From Anisodus tanguticus (lineage: Eukaryota > Streptophyta > Magnoliopsida > Solanales > Solanaceae): DNA of 64,000 nucleotides. A program made the position numbers and the translations under genes. Shown here in pieces: positions 32,444-43,026 of this stretch (positions are counted from its first letter, which is position 1; each line of letters begins with the position of its first letter). The notes beneath the pieces were generated by a model. It had not been told where the DNA came from and made no database searches. It was given only the letters and a program-made list of their open reading frames with translations. The stretch is taken from NCBI GenBank assembly GCA_034509755.1, contig CM067557.1, positions 44,388,001 through 44,452,000 of the forward strand, in the 5' to 3' direction.

Positions 32444-32992
32444 TAATAACACACAATATGTGTGGAAATGCAAAATCTAGAAAATCTAGAATTGATTCTT
32501 GGACCACTTGAATAATTCATGATAAATAAATAAGTGCAGAAATTGCTCTTAAATGTCTCTGTTCTACACATCTTTTGCCATGAATATATCAACTGCAATA
32601 AGTAGAATGAAATACCAGTCTTGTGGGCTCTTGCAAGGAATTATTGCCATTTCTTACACTTTGCACCCTGCCCAATTGGTAAGTCTAAAGGATGGGATTT
32701 CACCTTTGGATGACATTTCACTTGTTTTACAAACACCATTTTATAATAAGTGTTTGCCAATTTTTGGTTCAGGCCTGAATTTAGATGAGTCAAAATAAGT
32801 GAATTAATAAATGAATAGGTAATTAACTCGATAAAAGGTTACTTGACTGAGACGAGTTGAGTCTAATATGGACTAGGCAACAGGTTATAGCTTAATCAGC
32901 CCAATTATAATCTAGTTTTATTCTTTGTGTTTTCTTGTACTTTTGTGTAATTACCAAACAAAACTAGGAAAACTTATTTATTTTATGATTAT
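32444..32992. other. Intergenic, no gene seen
   Basis: An 81-codon plus-strand ORF (32553-32798) has no recognisable features; its moderately high GC for the region may mark an old gene or repeat fragment. Confidence 0.4.
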
Positions 32993-33327
32993 TGTAAAGA
33001 ATGGATCTTGAGCTAACTTAACCCTAAAAGCTAGCTTGTAGGGTGAGGATTGTCCAAGTGCATATAAGGAGTCCATGTTCCTATTCCATATCCGATATGG
33101 GACTCTTAACACTCGCCCGCACGCCCAGACCTTGTTAATTGGAGCGTGAATAATATAATTTGGGGGCCAACATCAGTGAACAAAGAATTGGAATGGGTCT
33201 GACTGACTCTGATAGAATGAATCTTGAGTCTAACTCAACCCCAAAAGCTAGCTTGTAGGGTGAGGATTGTCCAATCCAATATAAGAGTCCATGTTCCCAT
33301 TTCATATCCGATGTGGGACTCTTAACA
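32993..33327 (-). mobile_element. Complete TRIM retrotransposon (335 bp)
   Basis: Two LTRs of about 115-120 bp (33327 to about 33212, and about 33112 to 32993 on the minus strand), each beginning TGTTAAGAGTCC. The first is followed by TATCAGAGTCAGTCAGACCC, a primer-site remnant. The second is preceded by a purine-rich GGGCGTGCGGGCGAG tract. The internal region is only about 100 bp and non-coding. Possible imperfect TSD ATTAT/GTTAT. It depends on other elements for mobility. Confidence 0.85.
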
Positions 33328-33594
33328 GTTATATCTAAATAGATAAAGCAAAAAACAAAGTTAAGTTTTCTTAAGGATCAATTGAACTGCATATTTAACA
33401 AAATCAGCCCAACTTTTAAATTGGATGGCTTGAACTGGGCACAAATTGACCCGCGATGAAAAAATATGCACAATCCCAACCCCTCAAACTTAAATAAGTT
33501 GAACAAGTTATATTTTCCCGAACTAACTTTGCCATACATAGTTCTAGAGAGCTAAGTGAGACAAGATTAATGTATTCAGAGAATTATCTAACAA

Positions 33595-33689
33595 CACCCG
33601 CAAAGGTAGCCAAGTTGGTGTAGCAGTAGAGCGCGGGACCGCAAGGTCACGAGTTCGATCCCTTCCTTCGTCAATAAAAAAAAAAAGAT
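33595..33689 (+). mobile_element. Very short tRNA-like retroposon with A-tail and 13-bp TSD
   Basis: About 80 bp of tRNA-like sequence with an A-box (TAGCCAAGTTGG) and a B-box (GAGTTCGATCC), then CTTCGTCAAT and an A11 tail. It is flanked by perfect 13-bp direct repeats AATTATCTAACAA (33582-33594 and 33690-33702). It has almost no tRNA-unrelated body, unlike ordinary SINEs. It is not a functional tRNA gene: a proper cloverleaf and acceptor stem are not evident. Confidence 0.8.
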
Positions 33690-33702
33690 AATTATCTAAC
33701 AA

Positions 33703-35567
33703 TCCTTTGCATATCAAATACGATCAGAAAAAGAAAAAAAGAAGAAGTTATAGTAGTAATAGTATAACAAGAGCTTGTAACTTATAAAAGATTTAATTAT
33801 CAGGTAAAATTCATAAACAACTACTTCTCAATTCTTCCAACGTCTTGAAATTTTACTTGTGTAATTCGAAACTTCAAGATGATAATAATTATTTTTTTTA
33901 AAGATAAGTTCGAAAAATGGTTTATAAACGGCATTTGTATCTAAAATCTAAATTATACTCTGTGGTTGGGCTAAATGGGTCTCAAACCACAATTAGGCTG
34001 TTAGCTTAAATCCAATCCAAATTAGAAGTTGGCCCATTTTTTGGCGTTATTTAATTTTTAAAACTTTTATACATTTAAGAGTTCACTTTTATTGCCAAAT
34101 TTACCTAGACAACCCTTTACTTTTCTGTTCTGACAAAATCCCACTCTTTTATTTACGCTTGCGTGTAGAAGATTCCCAAATGCCCAAAACTTTATTCCTT
34201 TTCTTTCATTTTGGTCCAATTGCTAGTTAACTTCTATGCTATATGAAGGAACCAGAATAATTTTAGTGACTATTTTGCAGCAAAAGTTGAGTCTATATGG
34301 CAATATTTGAAATAATTTCTTATGATCAGTTACCATTTGAATAGAAAAAAAAATTATATAAAATAATTTTCATATTTAGTGTAGCTGGGATATTAAATGC
34401 CTTCCCATTAGTACTATGTACGGTTCTTGGCGAATTCTAGTTTAACCAAGGAAATCACAAAAAAATAAATGTGTTAATTAAGGTTACCGATTTAGTCAAA
34501 AGAAAGAAACTTATAATTTTGTAGCCACTCATGAGTTATTTTGATTGATTGATCTTTTAACATGTTAGTTTCAATAATTTTCATTCATTACACTTCTTTC
34601 TAGTTGCTTGGGTTGTAATAGATGTATTTGGTTTACCACTTTGAGTATCAGAATAAAAATGACCTTATAATTTAAGAAATATTTATAATAAATCATAAAA
34701 TCGACATTCATGTTAGTATAAGGGATCAAGTAGATTGGTTCGGATAAATAACAACTCGAAGGCGCTTTGCATAACAATGTCACTTATAAATTATAATCGA
34801 TCTAAAATAAGTTACTGATATGTCCATCAACACTTTCAAATATTAAATTTTAGTATTTAAAATATTGATTAAATATTTAATTTATTTGTCTAAAGAGCAT
34901 AGCGAGTAAATAATGATTTCAACTCATAAATTTTCAATTTTCACGAACTCCTTTTTATCTTCAACTTCAGTTAAATATTTGTCCAAACACGTTTGAAAAT
35001 ACTACATTGAACTTAGAATACACAGATCAATAATGAAATAAAATTGCAGACTAGATAATTAATATGACTTAAAATTTATAGGGTGATGCTCAAATAAAAG
35101 AAAAAAAATAGAAATAATAAGAGAAGGATAAAAGAAAGGAAAACCATAAAATAACATAAATGTAAAGAAAAAGACGGGTCATCCACTTGATTAAAACAGT
35201 GTCAGGTTTGGGTAAGCATTCGGTGAGCCCACAATAAAGCCCACCCTATTTGGTAGGCCTCACCCTAATTTCGATTTTAAAAAAAAAACTTAGCAGATGT
35301 ATGAATAATATTAGGTTGGAATTCTCATCCCACCTCCGAAAGCATGAGTTTATTATGTTAATCCAATTTATCGAATTATCAAGTTGAACTCTCTATTGTA
35401 ACGAATTTGAATCGTTCGTTTACTGATGCAATGGATTGCAAAATTATAGTTTGAATGATCAGTTTTTAGACTGTTTTTTATGATTAAATAATAATTAAGG
35501 AGTATTTTTAAGGTGAAAATAACGTCTGAATAGAAAAACTCGTATCTAGAATACGGAACAACGTCAA
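33703..35567. other. Gene-free AT-rich stretch
   Basis: No supported gene. About 33795-33900 resembles the repeat near 14660-14950 (TAAAATTCATAAACAACTAC). Confidence 0.4.
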
Positions 35568-35572
35568 TACTA

Positions 35573-36485
35573 CCCGTTTGGCCATAGATATTTCTCACTT
35601 TTTTTTCCTAAAAAAATTCACTTCCTTTAATAATTAGTGTTTGACCATGAAAATTTCAGATACAATTAAAGTTGTATTTGGAATTTTAAAAACACACAAA
35701 CCTTATTTTTCACAATTTTCACTTTTGGTTTTTAGCTATTGTTTTTATCTTTCACTTTTCAAATTTTACCCTATATATTTTTTTATTTATAAATTTAATC
35801 CGCAGTAGATTCGATCGATGGTTTCATTATTAGCAAAAGAGGTCATATGCATCAGCGAACAAGTTCATGCCCGCGATTATTATCGCCTTGAAGTGATAAT
35901 ATTGTGTTCTTGCTGAGTCAAATGCAGTAAGAACTTTGAGTGTCATTTTCTTGGTTTAAGAGGAATATTGCACATAGAATGATTTTCTTGTTTAAGTTAG
36001 ATATATGTAGTAGTATTTGTAGACGTTGATGTACTCTTAATTTATTATTTAAGAAAATTGATGATGAAATTAACAATTGGGAATGAAAAGCAATTTCATG
36101 GTGAAAAGGGAAGAGAAAGAAGATAAACGAAGACTTTGAAATAGAAAATACTATAGAAATGTGTGGTCTAATGACAATACATGTTGAAGATGCGAATAAT
36201 TAGACTTTTATTATATCATCGTATAAAAGAAAGTTTATAAATCATGTTTAATGTAATAGGAAATGATTGATGGGCAGTGTTTACATGTTGATTATGTTTA
36301 TTACTAATTGTTTTGAGTGATTTTGCTAGTTTTTAAAATTGGAGGGCATATCATATTTCATATTTTTAAGAAAAAGTAAATTCCAACAATCAGATATTAT
36401 TTGCAAAAATTATGGCCAAACACAATTCTAACTCTAATTTATTTATTTTAAAAGTATTTTTTTTAAATTTCTATGACCAAACGCC
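35573..36485. mobile_element. 913-bp TIR element with TSD
   Basis: The terminal inverted repeats are CCCGTTTGGCCATAG at the left and, complemented, GGCGTTTGGTCATAG at the right. TACTA flanks both ends (35568-35572 and 36486-36490). There is no transposase ORF. The interior includes a short non-AT-rich patch (about 35805-35930). The superfamily is uncertain. Confidence 0.75.
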
Positions 36486-36490
36486 TACTA

Positions 36491-37369
36491 ACTTTGGCAA
36501 GTGAACTCAAGCATAATGTATTGAAATTCAAAAATGTATTGAAGTTTTAAACTTCATCAGTAATCCATAATGTTTAAATCTTTATCGGTTCAAACGGATG
36601 AAATTCAAATTTTCACAATCTAAATGTCAAAATATTGGTGTAGTTCAAACTTCATAAACGATTCAATAAGTTCCAAATATTTCTCTATTTAAACTTTAAA
36701 AATAATTCATGAAGTTTAAACTTTTACAATCTTAATTTTAAAATTTGCTAGAGTTGTTCTATATTATAACTGAATATATCTTCGTCAAATTTAATTTTCA
36801 TATTAAAAAGTAACTAAACAATGAATTTGTGTAAAACGTTAGCTAGAACTTAATTTACAATTTCAAAAATTAATATTTGCGAATTTTTTTCCATTAAAAT
36901 AACCAATTTTTTTACACAAATTTTCTTATAATATTATTTTTTTAAAATTTAATTGTATCGAGTTATGTTCACTCGTTTCTTTCAATCTTTTAGTACTCCG
37001 TTATTTTCACAACGGTAAGTCTAATATGACCTAGAGTCAGTTTAATAAATATTTTACTAGCAAACGTAGCTTAAGGCAGCGGCTACAGAGAAAAAAGGAT
37101 AAAGCCTTTTTATAGAGTCAAAGATAAGAAAGGAGACCGCAGTAGATAGAGAAGTTGTTTGGATTTACTTTTAATTTTTTTAAAAAAAACTATAAGTTAA
37201 AAGTTAGAAATTATAAATTGTTAATATTCAATTTTTAGTTTTAAATTTATTATTATACTTTTTGTACCTAAAAATAAAAATACATTGAAGTTTTTTTTTT
37301 TCATTGCCAAACATCACAAAAAATTTTTTAAAAAAGCTAGTCCAAACATTGTAGTACACAGTTGAGTTG
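36491..37369. other. Gene-free AT-rich stretch
   Basis: Nothing supported before the copia element. Confidence 0.4.
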
Positions 37370-37374
37370 CAGAG

Positions 37375-37627
37375 TGAAAAAAATAATCCTCTGATTATTT
37401 TTATTAATTGAAAGAATATATATACAATTTATATATTTTCCATAATAGAAAAATCACATTTCCATTCTAATCCCAAAACCCTATTCTAGTAATACAAGAA
37501 TCATATAATTATGGTAAGTATACAATACAAATTATTACAATTATATTACACTAATTAATAAGCTCAAACCCGTGACATACACTTATTTATGAAAGTGTAT
37601 ATCACGAGAATATATGTATATTTAACA
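37375..37627 (-). repeat. 3' LTR of the copia element
   Basis: 253 bp; sense TGTTAAATATAC to TTTTTTTCA. Preceded in sense by a purine-rich GTGGGGGTA tract (37628-37636). High similarity to 42124-42374. Confidence 0.95.
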
Positions 37628-38919
37628 TACCCCCACAGTCATAGCGGGCGGTCTTTGTACGCTGAGACTGTCCCTAAAGTCTTCAAAGAGTACTGACGGA
37701 AGACCTTTGGTAAAGATGTCTGCAATCTGATACCTGGAAAGGAAATGACAGACGCGTACTTGTCCACGAGCTACCTTTTCGCGAACAAAGTGAATGTTCA
37801 TCTCGATGTGTTTAGTGCGCTGGTGCTGAACCGGATTACCAGAACGATAGATGACACTAACATTATCACAATAAACCAAGGTAGCTTTCTGAATAAGACA
37901 ATAAAGCTCTAATAGAATATTACGTAACCAATAAGATTCAGAGACCACATTGACTACCCCTCGATACTCGACCTCTGCACTAGAGCGTGATAAAGTCGAC
38001 TGACGCTTTGCAGACCAGGAGACCAAGTTATTGCCAAGAAACATACAATAGCCAGACGTAGACCATATGGTGTCTGGACAACCACCCCAATCAGCATCTG
38101 TATACGAGACGAGTGTAGACGTCGACGAAGGATATAGGTGTAAGCCATAGTCAAGTGTCCCCTGGATGTACCGAATAATGCGTTTAAGTGCATTCATGTG
38201 CTCAATCTTGGGATCATGCATAAACAAACACACCTGTTGTACGACATACGTAATATCTGGTCTCGTGAACGTAACATACTGAAGGGCCCGTGCAAGACTG
38301 CGATTGCGGGTCGGATCCTCAGAAGGTGAGCCAGTCGCAACACCCAATTTGGGTTTAGTATCAACCGGAGTGAAAGTGGACTTACAAGATGACATCTCAG
38401 CCCTTTCAATGATCTCAGCTGCATACTTCCTCTGGGATAAGAACAACCCACCTGCATGACGAGTGACATCAATCCTCAAAAAGTAACTCAAGGGCCCCAA
38501 GTCTTTCATAGCAAACTCAGAACTGAGCATTGTCATGATAGACTTGCGTAATGCATCAGAAGAGGCAATCAAGATAATATCATCCACATATAATAGTATA
38601 TAAGCCAAGGAAGAACCACGATGATATATAAACAATGAATTATCAGACCTGCTGTGAGAGAACCCAAAAGTCGAAACATAGTATGCAAACCGCTTATATA
38701 CCAAGCCCGTGGAGACTGCTTAAGCCTATACAAAGACTTTTTCAACAAACAAACATGATGAGGATATTGGAGATCCCTAAACCCCAAGGGCTGATGCATA
38801 TAGACTGCCTCATTGAGATCACCATGTAAGAAAGCATTTTTCACATCTAATTGATGAATGAGCCATGCTTTCGAAAGAGCCAAGCTGAGCATAGTGCGAA
38901 TGGTAGCCGATTTGACCAC
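37622..38919 (-). pseudogene. Copia reverse transcriptase-RNase H
   Basis: Two frames join here. 38569-38919 carries LIHQLDVKNAFLHGDLNEAVY (first RT Asp) and LKKSLYRLKQSPRAWY. 37622-38704 (360 codons) carries ILLYVDDIILIASS (YVDD catalytic pair), MKDLGPLSYFL, LARALQYVTFTRPDITYVV, the RNase H core VSYTDADWGGCPDTIWSTSGY, SAEVEYRG and the copia tail KHIEMNIHFVREKV, QIADIFTKGLP. A frameshift between them (near 38650-38700) separates the palm halves. The C-terminal end falls at the 3' LTR edge. Confidence 0.92.
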
Positions 38920-39132
38920 CAGACTAAATGTCTCACCACAATCTACACCAACCTGCTGAGTCTTACCATCACCGACAAGACGAGCCTTATGCCTCGCAAA
39001 CGAACCGTCAGAATTGTCCTTATGAGAAAAAATCTACATAGATCGAATAATATTAACACCAGATGGACGGGGCACCAACTCCCACGTCTTATTTTCAATA
39101 AAAGCATTATATTCGTCGGTTATAACAATTTT

Positions 39133-39768
39133 CTAATTCGGGCCATATAAAACATACACAGGATTACGGGGTAAGGATGATTTAAGAGCATTATAATTTA
39201 AATTAAAATGTCTTTTCAGTTTAAAAATACCTCGTTGACTACGAGTGACTAGTCTTTGACTCGGGGGAGAATTGGGCGAATTTTGGGAAATATCGAGACA
39301 TGTAACGGACTGGCCAGCAGACAGTGGGCATGCTGGCTCAACTCGGTAACGGTCCACTGCTTCCGTTGCTGAAACTGGAACAAGAACTGGGCCAGAACTG
39401 GGCTGGGGAGGTGGCCCAGTTTCTGGACCCACGACGGGATGCAGGGACTAGACTGTAGAACCAACGGACAGTGGGCCCGCTGGTGGATTTGGGGTGGGGG
39501 ATACGTCCGACAAATGGTGAATAATATACGTGGATATACCATCATCCAAAAAATTATACGAACTAGGCACGAGATTACTAACCTTAGCAAACGGAAATTG
39601 GGATTCATAAAAAATTATATGGCGACTAATGATGATTTTATTAGTTGATAAATCAAAACATTTGTAATCACGATGATTTGATGGATAACCCAAAAACACA
39701 CAAAGGGTAGACCGGGCTTGAAGTTTGTTAATTATGGTGGACGAAAAGAGTGGATAACAAGCACCCAA
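39133..39768 (-). pseudogene. Copia integrase C-terminal and linker region
   Basis: 39448-39768 has CVFLGYPSNHRDYKCFDLST and IISRHIIFYESQFPF, the conserved integrase C-terminal signature. 39133-39432 has a Pro-rich linker with LVTRSQRGIFKLKR leading to RT. Different frames; broken. Confidence 0.85.
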
Positions 39769-39889
39769 AGATCCTAAGATGTGAATACGAAAGAGTCTTA
39801 TTATATAAAATTTGAATGGGGGACGAATATGTCAAACCTTTGGAAGAAAGAATGTTAAGAAGATATGTAGTCATTTGTATAGCATGATG

Positions 39890-40177
39890 TCAAAAAGAAG
39901 GGGGTACGAAAGCATGAATCAATAAAGTTCGGATTATGTTATTAATGGTTCGAATTTTGCGTTTGTCTTTCCCATTTTGTGAAGACGTATGAGGGCAAGA
40001 AAAATGAAAATTGATCCCATTATTAGCACAAAACTTCCGAAACACCACATTATCATATTCTTTTCCATTATCACATTGAATATTTTTTATTTCCCGTTCG
40101 AATTGGGTTCTAATGAATGCTCTAAATTTTAAGAAGGTGGAAAAAATTTGATGTTTTTCTCTATCGGAAAAGTCCAT
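39890..40177 (-). pseudogene. Copia integrase core, with catalytic Glu replaced
   Basis: Contains IKNIQCDNGKEYDN (second catalytic Asp) and HTSSQNGKDKRKIRTINN. In active relatives the latter is QNGKAERKIRTIN, where the Glu completes the D,D(35)E triad; here that position is Lys. The enzyme would be inactive even without the frameshifts. Confidence 0.85.
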
Positions 40178-40327
40178 AAAAAAATAGAATAATCATAAAA
40201 AATAGAACATAATAACTATGATCCAAAGAACTGAAAACAAGAGATGTCCATAAATCGCTATGAATAATATCAAAAGACATTAAAGAACGAGAATTAGTGT
40301 CTACAAATGGCAATCTAACAATTTTTC

Positions 40328-40846
40328 CTAAAGAACAAGATTGACAATTTGGAGTACTATGCGTACCCTTACACGAAATAAATTATTTTTGTCTAAGAAA
40401 GACAAAATAGACGACCCCGGATGACCAAGACGAGCATGCCACAAGGAAGGAACAAGGGGCGCAAAAAGTTGATGGCAAGGCTTGACTCGAGAGACCGGAA
40501 CATGGCGTGATAGGATAAAGATATCCCCTACTATCACACCTCATGAGAGGACTCCCCGTCTTGAAATCCTTCATAGAAAATCAAACGGATCAAATTCAAT
40601 AGAAACTGAATTATCAGTGGTGAATTTACGGACATACACCAAATTTTTAATCAATTTAGGGGCATGAAGAGTATTTTTCAAGATAAGGGGTGGATGGGGG
40701 GAGACAACGTTTTATGACCATAACCACGAATGGAAATTGAATTACCATTACCAATAATTATGCCACGAGGGCTGCTCAAATTGTAATAAGACGATAGAGT
40801 ACCTTGATCGGATGTCATGTGGGTAGTGGCTCCGGTGTCCATGTAC
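40328..40846 (-). pseudogene. Copia protease and GAG-pre-integrase region, broken
   Basis: A protease start YMDTGATTHMTSDQGTL is readable just below 40846, holding the DTG active site. LWHARLGHPGSSILSFL (GAG-pre-integrase HxxxGH) is in 40328-40537. Stops and frameshifts lie between them. Confidence 0.8.
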
Positions 40847-41956
40847 TAATTTGGGTATGAAGGATTTAATCCAAGTGTGTGCATTGCGTCTTCAATGTCG
40901 GTTTGTGTAGGGCACACTGCATGGTGGGCTGAAGGTCGAGGACTCGGCCCAAGCACACCGGCTTCTTTGCCCCGCCCATCACCGCGTCGAAAAAAGCCGG
41001 GCCGCTTGCTGAATTGGGCACGAAAGGCCGTCGACCCCACTACCGTGATGTGGCGGTCCCGGAGAAAATAAGGGTTGTTGGGCCACTACCCACTGGCCGA
41101 GGCCCACGGCCATGGGGCCCAATGCTGGGACCGGTTGGGCTGTGGTCCACTGCTGTTGGGGTGGGACCCACTGCCGCCGTTATTGTCGTCGTTACCACCG
41201 TGTTTGCCCCCGCGTTTTTGCCATTATTTTTCCAACTATTTTTGCCGCCCTTTTTGGAGATTTGGTTCGAATGGTCACTAAAATTTGGAGAATTAGTGGA
41301 GGACGTCATCATGACCACATGACTAGCACTCGTAGCCGCCTTTTTGCCAAGCCGGCTTCTTCCAAAGTAAGCATGAAGCGGGCTTGATAACTTTGGGAGA
41401 GGATTACTTTGACGAATGAGAATTTCAACGCCACAATAGGCCTCGGATAGGCCAACAACCATCTATAAAACAAGACGATCGTCACTAACGGCGCATCAAC
41501 GTTGCGAAGTTGGTCCACCAATTCTTTCAACCTTTTGTAATATGCTGAAACGTTCGGAAAATTTTCCATATTGACGTGGAAAAATTCCTGCTCAAGGGTA
41601 ACAACACAAGAATTCTGATTATCTTAGAATATATCACGTACTCTATTCCATGCCTCCATCGCCGTAATGTCTGGTTCGATAATCGTTTGCAAGAGGTCGG
41701 TAGAAATAGTGGAGTAAATCCACTAAAGAACCGTAGCATCAAGGGTTGTCCATAACTTAGATCATCCTCGGGTTTGGGCACTTCCGTATCCGTAGGAGCG
41801 GCGGGGATAATATGATGAAGGACTTGATATGAGCGTGTGTGAACTTTGAACGTTCTGTTCACGTGCGTATTGGACGTTTTCTATTTCAAGAATGACAGGG
41901 ATGTGATTCTTGATGTTAGAAACAGTGAGGGCAGGGTGAAACGTTTTCTTAGCCAT
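40847..41956 (-). pseudogene. Copia gag, broken
   Basis: Starts MAKKTFHPALTVSNIKNHIPV at 41956 and switches frame near 41860 (RSYQVLHHIIPAA), again near 41560 (FPNVSAYYKRLKELVDQLRNVDAP) and again near 41460. It ends in a Gly/Pro-rich region with HHAVCPTQTDIEDAMHTL. At least three frameshifts. No clear zinc knuckle was found. Confidence 0.85.
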
Positions 41957-42104
41957 AATAGCAACGCAAGACGTGAGTTAGGGATTGGGAAGAAAAATTT
42001 GGGAAGAGAGGAGGGACCGTCAGGGCACAAATTCGGAGAATAAAGGCTCGTTTTTAGACTTAATCGACGAAAAATTAGAAGCAATTTTGAGAGAGAATTT
42101 TAAG

Positions 42105-42123
42105 ACCTAGACTTATGATACCA
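42105..42123 (-). other. Copia tRNA primer-binding site
   Basis: The sense sequence after the 5' LTR is TGGTATCATAAGTC, whose first eight bases match the initiator tRNA-Met 3' end complement. Confidence 0.8.
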
Positions 42124-42374
42124 TGAAAGAAATAAACCCCTGATTATTTTCATTAACTGAAAGAGTATATATACAATTTACATATTTACATAATAGAAAA
42201 ATTCTATTCTTATTCTAATACCAAAATTCTATTCTAATAATACAATAATCATATAATTATGATAAATATACAATACAAATTATTACAATTATATTACACT
42301 AATTAATAAGGTCAAACCCGTGACATACACTTATTTATGAAAGTGTATATCACGGAAATATATGTATATTTAAC
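42124..42374 (-). repeat. 5' LTR of the copia element
   Basis: 251 bp pairing with 37375-37627. The terminal A next to 42374 is lost or mutated. It ends about 650 bp upstream of the start codon of the plus-strand bHLH gene and points away from it. Confidence 0.93.
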
Positions 42375-43026
42375 GAGAGAAAAAAATTGACCACCATTGA
42401 AGCTACTAGTACTAAACTCCATATACAAAAAAAAAAAAAAAAACTCAGCAAAATTGCAACACAACAAAATCAAAGCTTCAATTTTACTCAAAGTCTTCAT
42501 ATATCTCTGTTTAGCTCAGTATTTATCTCTTTTTATTCATTTTCTCTTCCTCACTATGCAAATCCCTTGTCTTTCATTAGTGTTCTGAAGCTCATTTACT
42601 CGGATATTCTTTTTTTAATTTCTTACCCCATATTAAAGTTGATTATATTCGAATTCGCACTAAGTAACACATTATGAAAGTCCTCTCTAGCAAGGACTCG
42701 AATTTTTTTCAAAAAGCAAAAAAAATAAATAAATAGAGAGAAGTATATATAAGCTTCATTTTTCACTCCTATTCATTTGAAAGCTTCATTTTCACTATAT
42801 AACTTTTTTTTTTGTTCATTTATTCTTCCTCAGTGTGCAAACCCCTCTTCTCTTTCGAAGCTCATTGACTTGAATATTCTTCTTCAAAAAAAAAGTGAAA
42901 TAATCTCTACTAAATTTGCGGGGCTTGTTAAGAAATTTTCCTTTGGACTCTTTAGCATTTCAGTCAAAACAATTATTGAAATTCAAGTTAACTGTGAAAA
43001 AAAGTTGGATCAATTTTGGTTGTGAA
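42375..43026 (+). promoter_or_regulatory. Upstream region and leader of the bHLH48/60-like gene
   Basis: AT-rich DNA with a partial duplication: about 42525-42610 and about 42815-42880 both read TTCTTCCTCA, CTATGCAAA or GTGTGCAAA, then GAAGCTCATT and GGATATTC or GAATATTC. TATATAAGC at about 42747-42755 is a possible TATA box; the start site is not determined. Confidence 0.4.

Larger units (their letters stand above)
37375..42374 (-). mobile_element. Ty1-copia retrotransposon, complete but decayed
   Basis: About 5.0 kb on the minus strand: 5' LTR (42374 to 42124), tRNA-Met-type primer site, gag, protease, integrase, RT/RNase H, polypurine tract, 3' LTR (37627 to 37375). The domain order protease-integrase-RT is that of Ty1-copia. 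Flanks are CAGAG (37370-37374) and GAGAG (42375-42379), an imperfect TSD. Gag and the first half of pol are split by frameshifts and stops; RT-RNase H is the best-kept part. Confidence 0.95.

Noticed and set aside
32293..32798. ORFs of 81 and 101 codons near the nested SINE
   Set aside because: The minus one runs through SINE and MITE sequence; the plus one has no recognisable motif.
33595..33689. Functional tRNA gene
   Set aside because: A- and B-boxes are present, but the acceptor stem does not pair properly and an A-tail and TSD mark it as a retroposon.
42387..42677. Upstream ORFs before the bHLH start
   Set aside because: Overlapping low-complexity frames (Lys and Phe/Leu/Ser-rich) in the AT-rich leader; some use non-ATG starts. 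They could be uORFs but nothing supports translation.
42916..43026. Extended N-terminus of the bHLH48/60-like protein
   Set aside because: The open frame begins with TTG, not ATG; the first in-frame ATG is 43027 and gives a normal family N-terminus.
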